DNA of 43,663 nucleotides from Neolentinus lepideus HHB14362 ss-1 (Eukaryota > Basidiomycota > Agaricomycetes > Gloeophyllales > Gloeophyllaceae). The DNA is taken from contig KV425627.1 in NCBI GenBank assembly GCA_001632425.1, positions 96,123 through 139,785 on the forward strand, read 5' to 3'. The notes beneath the pieces are model-generated. The model saw only the letters and a program-made list of their open reading frames with translations. It did no database searches and was not told where the DNA came from. The translations under genes and the position numbers were made by a program. Every line of letters begins with the position of its first letter. The stretch's first letter is position 1. Of this stretch, positions 18,992 to 28,972 are shown piece after piece.

Positions 18992-20994
18992 CTACACAAG
19001 AGAAGGTGCTACATCATGAGGTGCATACTGAGCTATGAGCGCATTGGCCTCCTCCTCCAATGAATCCACTGACAATGAAGAATCATTGCCCTCTTCCTCG
19101 TCAACTACCAGAGCGCGATCGCACTCATTTTCGCTATCCTCCCACTCGGCATCTTCAGGCTCGCTATAGGAGCCATGGTCAGAACTCTCTGCACTGCTGC
19201 TTCAAGGATGCCATATTGCATCAGTCGGTCCAAGATGAGCTAATGAGCACACATACTTGCACTCGTTGTCGTTCAGCCCCCAGCCCTCCTCCTCCTCCTC
19301 CTCGCGCCACTCACCAAAGTCTTCCCTGCCATCTTTGCCAGTTGGCTCATGGTCACGTGCTGCTTCAGCATGCCCTTCAGTCTCGTCAGCGTGCCCATAG
19401 AATGGGTAGTCTTCAAGTGGTGATGTGCACACCGAGGGGTGGTCCAGGAAATAATGCTCTGCTAGGTGAAGCATCAGATAGGCTGTGGACCAGAACAAAT
19501 GCCCATGCTGTAGCTCCTGAGCAGTGGCAGAACGATCTACAGAAGGTGACACTTAGCACGAGTAACAGCAGAAGAAAAACCAATACATACCTTGGTCAAG
19601 GGTGCACGTCAGCGCTGCCACTGTCTCTCAAAACTCCATAGCCTGCACCTCCAGAGCGCGGTGACCTACACTTGGAAAACCTGGCCATTATGTTCAAGTG
19701 CGCTGATGTGCGCTTCCAGATGCACTTGGTGTGCCTCCATGGCCGTTACCCATTCCTGCAGAGAACGATCCTCAGATGCAGAAGGAGTGGAAGGAGGAGG
19801 AGGGGGCCTAGTAGGAATTGACGTGACCATGCCAAGGAGTTGGGAGGGGTCATGGGCATCAAAAACCTGACTACCAATGTCTAGGACAGGAGTATTAGCA
19901 AAAACACAAGTAGCAACTGCAATAGTGAACTCACCCAGACCCTGGAAGCACACACATTTGGGTGGCAGCATCCCTTCTTCTCTGTCACACAGTCTTTTCT
20001 CCCCAACTGGGGTGCTTTTTGATGGTCCCGCCTCTGCATTTTCCATCGCTGCTACCACCTGACAAGAGCAAGGCCACGTAGCGGTCACATTGGGATCTGG
20101 AGCTGGCAGCCCACTGCCTGAAGACCCGCTCAGCAATTGTAGTGCTACTTCAGGTGATGAAGGGGGGGCATCTTCCCCTTCATCAACTGCAAACAAGAGG
20201 GTTAGAGTGGCAAAGGCAGGCAGAACCTAGTGACACTTACCAATCTTGATGTGCATTTGAGGGATGCATACTCTTGATCCAGATGGTGCAGAATGGTGCT
20301 CCACATCCACCTGCAGGCACTCAGCATTGGAAACAATGCCTGTGGAAAGTGAGCACCCCTTCCACGAAACCTTAGTAGCAAGCGGTTGCTGGCATCGCAT
20401 CAAGGTGCAAATAGCAAGAGTGGCCATTGGCGACACAGCAGTTGCACTAGCACACAAGCAAGGGTCAGCTTTGGAAAAGCGAAGATTGGTATTGGAGCAC
20501 TTACCGGCTGTTCATTGTGCGGGCCCACCTCTATCTGCTGCGGTGACTTCTTAGCATGAAGATGCTGTACCTTCTTGGGGAGGGACTACTTGATGGCTTT
20601 CGCCTTTCCCTTCCCTTTCATCATACGAGTGGTGACTGGAACCATGACTTCTTCCTCCTCCTCGACTGGCAGCACCTCCTCAGTCAATGGTGGCACCACG
20701 GCTAGAGCCCACAGTAGAGCAGGAAGTCATCAGCGCAGTTCCAACACAGCAGAAGTGGGGAGGAGCTCATGGCATAATGCAGCATCCTCCCACTCCCATG
20801 CTGCACATACCACCGTGCTACCATCAATAGGCTAGCAAAGCCATTAGCACTGATACGATGACAAGGGTACAAGCGGAACTTACCACCAAACTGACTAGTG
20901 CGTAGGCTGCAGCCGGTTCTTCACAATTGTGACACGCTAGAGCACCAGCCACCTCTTGGATAGCAGCATGAAGGGAAGAGGCAGCATCAGACAT
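18992..20994 (-). pseudogene. Antisense, five-exon accessory gene inside the family-1 Gypsy
   Basis: On the strand opposite pol a gene model can be drawn with exons 20994-20884, 20831-20505, 20446-20241, 20186-19591 and 19536-18992. The four introns are 52-58 nt, three with GTAAGT and one with GTATGT donors, CTAG/GCAG/GTAG acceptors and branch-like CTAAT or CTGAC. The product starts MSDAASSLHAAIQEV. It has an acidic-then-basic stretch (EEEEEVMVP, MKGKGKAKA), a Cys-rich exon 3, a Pro-rich region, a coiled-coil candidate (EWVTAMEAHQVHLEAHISAL), a GHLFWSTAYLMLHLAEHYF helix and a long acidic C-terminus ending at TAG 18994-18992. Stops inside (several TGA, one TAG) and one or two frame changes show decay. 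I do not recognise a family; function unknown. Confidence 0.6.
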
Positions 20995-21067
20995 AGTGAA
21001 AGCAAGAGTAGGCATAGGCGAGTGAGGGCAGAAGGGCGACAGAGGGAGCGAAGGAGCAATGGCTAGT

Positions 21068-21105
21068 GAACTGAGGACAGTTCATTTTTAAAGTCCAGGG
21101 GAGGG
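21068..21105 (+). promoter_or_regulatory. Polypurine tract of the family-1 Gypsy
   Basis: AAAGTCCAGGGGAGGG ends at 21105, directly before the LTR start TGGCAGGCCCC (TGATAGGCCC in other copies). This is the expected position of the plus-strand primer. Confidence 0.75.
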
Positions 21106-22417
21106 TGGCAGGCCCCATTGGCTTCTGACCCCAGAAAATGTGATTTAGGGCAATTCTGCGTGCTTCATGGGAATGGCAACTTAGCGACTCAATAGCGCAC
21201 TGTCAGTACTCTGCACACTAGTGACCCTACACCCCAGCGACAAGGCTCTCAGCTCCTCGGTGCACTTAGGATGGCTCCTCAGTAGCCTGGTCGGCTGAAC
21301 ATCATTCAGTTGAGTCATTGGCATTTTGGCATGCATCGCCTGGCATTGTTACTGCAGACCGAACTGAGGTGGTGTCTCAGGGTGCCTTTCCATATGGCAT
21401 ACAGCCCACCGTTGCTTTGGATCAGCGCTAGTTCTATTGGCGCAACTTTCCTTATGCGTGCAGTGCGCATTGACACATGGCACGACTATGGCTATCATGA
21501 CACCACTGCACCACATAGCGGCCCCGCCCTTTATCCCTCTTTCAGCAGGATCATGCCAGCATCGGCAGCATAGCCCACCACCAGATCATCAAGTAGGCGC
21601 ACTCTAATGCAAAGTCAAGACACACCCAACTGGCTCCCATCCACGGAATGGTGCACATGCTAGATTTGGTCGCAAGGGGTACTGGTTGAGGATCACATGT
21701 GGATTAGGAGCAAGGCAGTACAAGTCATATGGATGTGAGGCTGAGCAGAGGTATGACTTGCAGTAGTAGGTAGATAGGATTGGACATAGAGCAAGTCGCT
21801 CTCTTGTATTTAAGACATTACTCCACTGTTTGTACTACAAGTTATCTTCACCACATTCTTCAGATTTCAGTCTCACATCAGAGTTTTCTTCTAAGTCTGT
21901 CTTGTGACTTGCATTTAGGTACTCTTGCATACCTCTGACTTCACCCAGAGATAGCGACAGAAGCACACCAGCATATTGTTGCTATTCATAAGCAAATCCT
22001 TACAAGGCCCTTTCTCTTAGACAGCTCTGCACACTGTAACGTAGTACTAACCAGAGCCTATATACATCTGAGTTAGAGATAGCAACTACAAGTAGCACTC
22101 CCCTATAGAGCACTGAAGACCATACAGCGCTGAGTGGGAGGAGTCTCGTATAGTGCCTACACAGCGCTGTGCACATAGCACCTAGTGCATAGCATCGCCT
22201 TCTACCCTCAGACTGCCACCGAGTAGCAACTTGGCACCAACCTCCTTTTAGCCCCAACTATACATCTCACCTACACCCATCCCCTCTGAACTATATTACC
22301 CTTTGTTACCCCGGGCCTTGCAGCCATCTGACACCAAGGGCATTGGTGTTTGCTTTGTGGTTGTGTCTTGCTTTAGGTCTCATTTCCATGGGTCTCATTG
22401 TGTGTCTGTGCATATCA
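21106..22417 (+). repeat. 3' LTR of the plus-strand family-1 Gypsy (copy 3)
   Basis: A 1,312-bp LTR with start TGGCAGGC (two transitions from TGATAGGC) and end GTGCATATCA. A TATTTAAG box is at 21807-21814, followed by the promoter-proximal region conserved in all copies. The sequence after 22417 is unrelated gene-like sequence. Confidence 0.88.
21807..21814 (+). promoter_or_regulatory. TATA box of the family-1 LTR
   Basis: TATTTAAG in the context CTCTCTTGTATTTAAGACATTAC is conserved in the LTR copies at 11610, 21807 and 33851. Confidence 0.5.
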
Positions 22418-24780
22418 ATGGCACCATCAAGAATGTACCCTTGGCTGATGAGCTAAAGTGGTTGGGTATCCACAGGGAAAAGCCTCCTGTTGTGAGTGTA
22501 CATCACCACTGAACACACTTATCATCACTCACCACATCTAAAATAATGTCAATAAACCTGAGACCAAGTCTGAAGGGGGTAGCATACCTATTACTGCTAG
22601 TGCCCACTTGGCAGTTCAAGTGGCACTTAAAATTGTAAGTTGGTGCCTGCTTATGTACATGGCGATACTGAATATCTTACATCTAATGCCACGCTGTATT
22701 CCACACCATCGAGCAGGCACAAAACCCTACCAACATGACCAAAGATGATGGGCCAGAAGCCAAGTGAGATGTCAACCCAGGTATGGCATCCTCAACTCCA
22801 TATATTGAGGGACAGCAGTTTGAATTGAAGCCAGTCAACAGTGCCCATTCTTGAGATAAAGACGGCCTCACTTGATAACGACAAAGATGATGGTGGTCTA
22901 CAGGGTTCTATCAACACCTCGGCTACTGATGCACCTACAGCAAATGCTCCAGTGGCCGAAGAAATGATGGCGGACTCAGTGACAACACATGTCGAAAACC
23001 TGAACCCGAACAACCCTAACAATGCACTCGTATCGGGTCCATGGGCTTTGATGGGCAGTGACAATGCCGTCAGCACCGAGAATCACCACTCTGTATGTCC
23101 AACCATCCTTTCTCCATACAAATGAAATCATACTCACATGATTCTCCAGACTTCTGTCCTATCTGTGGTGTACCATGATACCACTTTAGATACCAGATAC
23201 ACAGCTGATGGAGTATTTGAAGATCATATCAAGGACACGGCGAAGCTGGGAGGCATAATCAGAAGTGCTGACACTCATATAGAAGCCCAGTACGTGACAG
23301 GTGTGTTCTTGTGACAATTACTCTACTCTTTTGGACATCGTCAATTGATTTATAATTTTATATCACAGATCAGAGCCAGTTTGCTGCACAGGTGCAGAAT
23401 GAGGGTGGTTTGCCACTGCCACCTAATCTGATGCCTCTTGTCAACATGCACCAATGGCCAGGGTTCAACTCTATGGCATTCACTGACTGGAGTGCTGTTG
23501 GTACTACTGGAATGGACAGGCAGCTGTCACTGAGCAAGAATCATATTCACCTGAGTCATTTTGCAGGCAGAAGATCTGTTTGACATGCTTACTTGTTCTT
23601 CACTTAGGACTCCTCACCTGCCATGCAGCTCACCCGGCAAAGTGTGTTCGTAACTGTGTCTGATCTCTGAAGTGGCAATGGGTTCTCAGAGGTGGCAGAA
23701 GCTGCAGATGAGGTCAAATTGGAGGTCAAATACCTAGGAGAGCTGGACTTACCTGGCCTTGGCTGGAAGGCAAAGGCTGCAGATGTCGTAAATCAGCTGC
23801 AATACAGTGCAGGATGAATTGTCAGTAAGTATATTTGAAGCTAGCATACAGTGATTATGCTGACTGCATGTAGGTGATGCCAAGGTCTGTGTCCTGTCAC
23901 CTCGTGGAAATGGTGCACACCAACCGGTCATCGTGATTGAGAGCACTACAGTGCATTGTGACCCAATTCTGTGGGTCCCGAGCTCGGCCGATGGGGACCT
24001 TATGGTATTTATCAAACTGGTGTGTCTAATTGTCCAACTTTTATGGATTTTAACCACTCATTCAATGTCAGCTGGTTGCCGGAGGCCTTAATGCGCCACC
24101 GGTTGTCAAACACAAATCTGATGTAGTACAATTACCACACAAGTGCTCCATGTTGCCACCTCTTGTCATCAATGAGCAGGAAAATGATGAACACATACTG
24201 CTCCTGATAGCAAGAGATCAGACTGGGAACAAATGGACGAGGTCTGTTTGAGCCAAGACAACAGATGAGAAGAAGCTCACCAATGCAGCGAGAGCTACAG
24301 AGATTGTCGAGTATCTTGAGGGCAAGCTCTCACTTTGCGACGGCTGGAAGGAGTTCCGCTCATCCAAGAATTGTGTACACCACCCTCCCGAAGTCCTCAG
24401 GCACCTTGGATTTGCAGATACCTTTATTTGGGAGTATGGCAACACCTTAACCAGTACTTTTGGGGTGTGTATTCCTTTGAACTATGTATGAGTTGCGACT
24501 GGCTGACCAGTGAGTAGGATCATGAAGGCGAGCCACCATCAAACCCTAACCCTACATCCCAGGCCGATCGCATTGCGAAGACCCACATTCTCACTGCCCT
24601 CAGCTGGGACACTAGCTGGGAGAGTATGATGGGAGAGTATGATGGGACAGATCCTGAAACTTGCTTACCACATGGGACCGACAGGAAACTACTGCAATGA
24701 CAATGTTGTGTGCATGCTAGAGACTTCAACAGGGAAGCCAATGATATGCACCAGACAATCCTGCCTGGAGAAAACAGCAT
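22418..24780 (+). pseudogene. Remnant of an unknown multi-exon gene
   Basis: Exon-like stretches alternate with GT-AG introns: exon to 22491 (LADELKWLGIHREKPP), intron 22492-22562, exon 22563-22634 (IPITASAHLAVQVALKI), intron from 22635. A longer exon to about 23093 follows (Asn/Asp/Ala-rich, VENLNPNNPNNALVSGPWAL), then exons near 23130-23300, 23370-23580, 23610-23820, 23880-24003 and 24070-24460 (LVAGGLNAPPVVKH, LEGKLSLCDGWKEF, LRHLGFADTFIWEYG). Several in-frame TGA codons and frame changes are present, so it is decayed. The 5' end is lost at the LTR junction. A 16-bp tandem duplication (GAGAGTATGATGGGA) lies near 24618-24650. I cannot assign a family. Confidence 0.45.
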
Positions 24781-25320
24781 TTTGATGAACTAAAGCTACC
24801 TTTGTCCGTGACAGATATGAGGTGTCCATGGACATATGGACAGCAAGGTGTGGCGGACGGTATCGTGCATCAGGCCTATCTACGGATGACTCATGGACAA
24901 AGTCATGTGGAACATATCCACTCAATGTGCATGGATGGCAGAGGTCGATGAGTATCCTATGACGATGACTGAGGTGGTAGCAGGCCATCAGACTCAGTGG
25001 GGCTGATGGGTCGCAACACATGGTACACCATCAAGGCAGTTTGCTATCCATGTTGTAGCAAGCATCACAAAGGCACATGGGAGACTGCTGATCTCTCAAT
25101 GGATGTAGTAGAGGCCTATCCTTCAGGAATGACAGGCCAGGGAAGTGTTCGCAAAAGGTAGTTGAAGACCCATTGATACTATGAATGGTTCGGTAGTGTG
25201 CATTACCAGATGTGAAAGGACGGTCAAGGCTAAGACCATAGGGGATATGTCATGAGGCTCAGAGCTTTCCTTGACACCTCAGGAGCATTGTGGATGTGAG
25301 TGCACCTAACTAACAATAGG
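24781..25320. other. No recognisable gene
   Basis: Short frames only, many stops on both strands. It may be the decayed 3' part of the preceding gene remnant (minus-strand and plus-strand frames were both read). Nothing supported. Confidence 0.4.
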
Positions 25321-26275
25321 ACCAGATGGGTGTAGGAGCCATTGGTGGGAGGATGCGCTTACGCGTATAGGGTCAAGGGTATGGTCATGACAGGTGAAGT
25401 CTTAGGGATGGTTTGCGGTGTGAAGGAGTCTCGTCAAAGGAGACAGGATAAAGGCAATAGGGAGAAGGGTGAGAGAACAAGTTGGTACCCCCATTAGCTC
25501 ATAGCGGGACACTCTCCCTCTAGTCTCATTCTGTACAACTCAGTGCTTACCTCTAAAAAGAATGTTTTACACTTTGAGTGTCTCTGGTGCTCTAAGGCAG
25601 CTCGTTTAATTGTCCTATTGACTCGTCCATGGTGAGTCATTCTCTAACAAGCAAAGCTAACCCAAGTCTAGTCTAGTCTATTCATGAGCAGATGTCGTCC
25701 CTGCTTCACCAGAGAAGTACTCATGACCTGAGTGTCCACAAACATTCATCAGAGTCCCTAGCAGCCCCAAGTGGTTTTGTGCTAGGTTCAGGCAAGAAGC
25801 CTCAGTAGTGCCTGAGTATGCATTCCGTTTAGTAGGACCCGTGTGTCCACGATCTAGTCTATCTCGTCCACCTTCCCCCTACCTTACTAAGTGGTGTCTG
25901 TGTCTCAGTGTGCACGACTTCAGTCCTCAACCCCACGAATTACAGTGAAGTGTCCATAGGCCATTCTACCCTTCCGACACTAGTCGGACGACATCCCCCA
26001 TCTATCTATCATAGCATAGGTTTAGGTGTTTGCCCCCGAGGTCGAGTGCATCTACCTATCACTTTCTCTCTGTTATCACCTACTGACCTTTGCACCCATC
26101 TCGTGCATATGGATTCCCCATGTGTTTCCCCATGTGTCCGTGCACATAGCATATCACTGATAGGAGTCACAGGTATGCGCAAGTTCCTCATTGAAGTTGC
26201 AGGAAAGAAAGGGATACGGACGTAGGCGATTCAGTAGGTTTGGATTCATGTGGCTCTACCTACAGTACATTGTCA
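25321..26275. repeat. LTR-like non-coding sequence, boundaries unproven
   Basis: The stretch is non-coding and pyrimidine-rich on the plus strand, with phrases typical of fungal LTR ends (TTTTACACTTTGAGTGTCTCTGGTGCTCTAAGG at about 25565). TGTAGG occurs at 25331 and CCTACA at about 26270, but I find no matching target duplication. It adjoins the 3' end of the KDZ-associated gene. Confidence 0.3.
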
Positions 26276-28282
26276 TTATTTGTTTCTATGAGTGCCTGTG
26301 CTCTCTCCCTTAGTATTATTGATAAGAATAGATCATGGTTGGCCAGTCTCATCTTCATCATGACTGCACTGAAGCCTTTGAGGTATGCATTAAGGTGCTC
26401 TGCTGCCTCGAAATTAAAAGCATGCTGAAGCTGTACAGCATTTCTGTCTGCTTGCCGAGCAAGGGCTCAATGACCATGGCCACAGGCATTGGGTAAATGA
26501 GGAGGTTGGACTGCAGGTGCCACCCAGACAAGATTCAGATCAGTTTTGTCATTCAGATTGCACCAAGTCATACACAAGGCATCAATTGAGTGCCCATTGT
26601 AGTGCCATGTGTCGACCTTGATGTTGGTTGTCTGCATCCAGCCATTATCACCATGCAACTCTCCTGGTGCATTGAGTGTGGTCATCACTTTGCACCCTTT
26701 GTCGATAGCAAGGAATGTTGGCCACTTTGCCTCTCCATCATGTGACCAGGTACAATTCATAAAGTCAGCAATGTTGTTTTCACCTTCAGCAAATGGAAAT
26801 TTGTTGTGGCTTAGAGGAATCCCACAGGCAGTTACTGCAATTTTGATGACCTTGATATGTTGCACTTGCCAGAAGTGCTCAATTGTCAAGTCCCAAGGCA
26901 CCGGGGCAGGCTCCCACTCCATATGTTCGGCACCAGCATCTATCTCATGTATGTGACACATCTGGTGTCAGTTGGTGAACATCGACCTGTCACAGCCAAA
27001 GTGAGACTCAAACTGTCAGTACAAAGCAAGATGGTCAGCACAAGCTGGTGCTGTGGCTAAGGCATCTCTGAGACAGTCTTTTATGCCACATTTTGCTTCA
27101 TATGGCAGGTGTCTTCAGCAGAAATGTCCATCATGGTAATTGACAAGTGATCTTCCACAGTCAGGAACTGTGCAGATCTGGGTAGCAGTTTGATTGAGTC
27201 ATCAAGGAAGTAGCTATATATTTGAACACATTACCTTATGACCAATCTTCTCAATTCCATCAATGACAGCAGCAGTCACAATATGTGTTTCATCAATCTG
27301 GCAGTTCTGATGTGCTGCTACAAGCTCTTCCTCAGAACAATCAGGAAGCCCCTCACCAGGATGGAATTCCCGGTAATAATGGGCACACTCTTTGCATCGA
27401 TGTGCTGCAGACTCTGGAATCAGGTATACAGAGGTTGTTCCATAGACTCTTGATGGAAATAAGAGAAGAGCTTGCTTCACCATGGCTTCATCATGGTCTA
27501 TCTGCAGTTCTTCATCTCCAACAAGTAGAGCAGCAGGACCAAGGTCTGCATTTGACTCGGGCAATGTTTCACCCCAGCTGGGAAGAATAAAGCTACTGTC
27601 ATTTGCCATGTACTTCAAGGCATGGTGGAGAACAAATATGCACCACATATTCTCATACTTGAGGGAGAGTACATTGCCAAATTGATTGACAAGTGGATGG
27701 GAAGCATTCCAGCATGTGGCAATAGTTGATAGAGGAGTCTGTGCCTTTGTCACAGCAATAGCAACAGAGTTTCTGAAGTCATGGGTAGCATATCTACCCT
27801 TGCCAATATTGATGTAGTGGGACTCTCTGAAGTATGAATCTTCAAAGTGGCCCTGCTCAGAAATGTACTTGTACCAATCTGGGAAGACTATGACTTGGCA
27901 GTTGGTGCAGGATCCAGATATCAAAGGCACTTGATAAGCATCAGATGCATCTATGACCCAAGAATGACAGAAATGTCCAGTGCTATGGTATTTCAAGGGC
28001 TGTTGACAGGTTGGGCAGGAGTAAGTTGCCAGAAGCAAAGGGGAATGAAGGGCAACCATGGGACCAACAGGTTTGATGGGCTCATGGCCTTCGAGTTCCA
28101 GGGAAATTGCTAGGTCATACAACATCTCGGCAGTCAGCCAGACTCCAGCACCCACGCGACCAGTGTCAGTTGTGGGTGCAGCCACATACTCTGCACCAAA
28201 TGGCGTGGGGAGACCTGGTAAGACCACAGAGTCAAGATACTGTGCAAATTGTGTTACCCATGCTGTGCTGCGACACCACTGA
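26270..28282 (-). pseudogene. KDZ-transposon-associated cysteine-cluster protein (CxC5/CxC6 type)
   Basis: The minus strand encodes a protein starting upstream of LPGLPTPFGAEY. It has a first cysteine cluster (CPTCQQPLKYHSTGHFC ... CTNC, near 28000), then WLTAEMLYDLAISLELEG-type helices. An intron with donor GTAATG ends near 27182. A second cluster follows (CTVPDCGRSLVNYHDGHFC, CGIKDC), then HWP..LAIDKGCK and CNLNDKTDLNLVW, and finally AFNFEAAEHLNAYLKGF near the end. This order matches the CxC5-CxC6 proteins found beside Kyakuja/Dileera/Zisupton transposases in basidiomycetes. Several TGA/TAA interruptions in the CxC6 half indicate decay. No KDZ transposase itself is in the window. Confidence 0.68.
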
Positions 28283-28972
28283 GCCTGTGCATCATGCTGT
28301 CAGTGGTCTAATGCAAAGAGGGGGGCAGCTTGAATCACCATAAGCATGGTCATGGCAAATGCAGCAAGTGGGAGTCATTCCCAAGGATACCTCACATGCC
28401 CTCGAGCATGCAGTGGAGTCCTGAAGTCAAGAACATTGCTCTGAGTCAGTGTAATCCTGACAAGTATCAACTGGAGAGGACTCACATTTGAGTACTATCA
28501 GGTATAACTGTACTTACTTCGAGATTCATGTGGGATGTCTCAATCACAATGTTTTGCCCTAAACCTCACGATTGCAAGGTTAGCATTATTAGTTTACAAT
28601 TGCAAGGTTAGCTTTATTAGCTTACAATCGCAAGTTTAGCATTGATAGTTTATGATTGCAAGGTTAGTTCTCATGGTCTCTGATCGCAACATCTTATGTG
28701 GAAAGTTGCGATCACACAGTTTGAGACCCTTTTTGCCTATCTTGAGAGTGTTCCAATCGCAATTCAGTGTGCAATCAATTGTACTGTGAGACTGTCCAAG
28801 CTATTCCAGGTGTTGCGGGGGTGGGATGTCATCACTTGTGATGGCCACTTTGAAGCCACCATGTGATCTAGACTACTAGTGTCCTGCAACAAAGCACTTG
28901 CAATGCCCTCTGTCACCCACCCTGTCTGAACATCGAGTCTGCCTTAACGTTGACAAGCATTGAAACTCTATC
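28283..28972. other. Intergenic, no gene seen
   Basis: The stretch holds the 28-bp tandem repeat (28568-28679) and AT-rich sequence with scattered AATCGCAA/ATTGCAAG words. It is likely the promoter region of the plus-strand gene starting at 28973. Confidence 0.5.
28568..28679. repeat. Four tandem 28-bp repeats
   Basis: Units start at 28568, 28596, 28624 and 28652 around ACAATTGCAAGGTTAGCATT. The fourth unit is diverged in its last third. Partial words continue to about 28760. Confidence 0.8.

Larger units (their letters stand above)
13538..22417 (+). mobile_element. Family-1 Ty3/Gypsy copy, 5'-truncated, with 3' LTR and antisense gene
   Basis: Plus-strand order: nucleocapsid knuckle, protease region, RT, RNase H, integrase, spacer, antisense spliced gene, polypurine tract, 3' LTR (21106-22417). 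The 5' LTR and most of gag are missing, replaced by the palindromic element. The integrase end lacks a chromodomain. Many TGA stops show inactivity. The 3' LTR is joined directly to the GGGGAGGG tract, which fixes this LTR type as belonging to this family. Confidence 0.88.

Noticed and set aside
19060..19641. A 193-codon plus-strand frame opposite the antisense gene
   Set aside because: Pro/His/Gln-rich composition is what the complement of an acidic, Ser-rich coding strand gives. Splice signals and the more coherent product are on the minus strand.
847..22417. TGA recoded as an amino acid, because it is nearly the only internal stop
   Set aside because: TGA positions align with CGA in consensus or CAA in a sister copy, and natural gene ends also use TGA. 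CpG decay explains the pattern without a new genetic code.
25331..26275. A solo LTR with TGTAGG...CCTACA ends
   Set aside because: No matching target duplication at the two edges and no second copy in the window. Kept only as a low-confidence LTR-like stretch.
28568..28679. A CRISPR-like array
   Set aside because: Units are contiguous without unique spacers, and the genome is eukaryotic.
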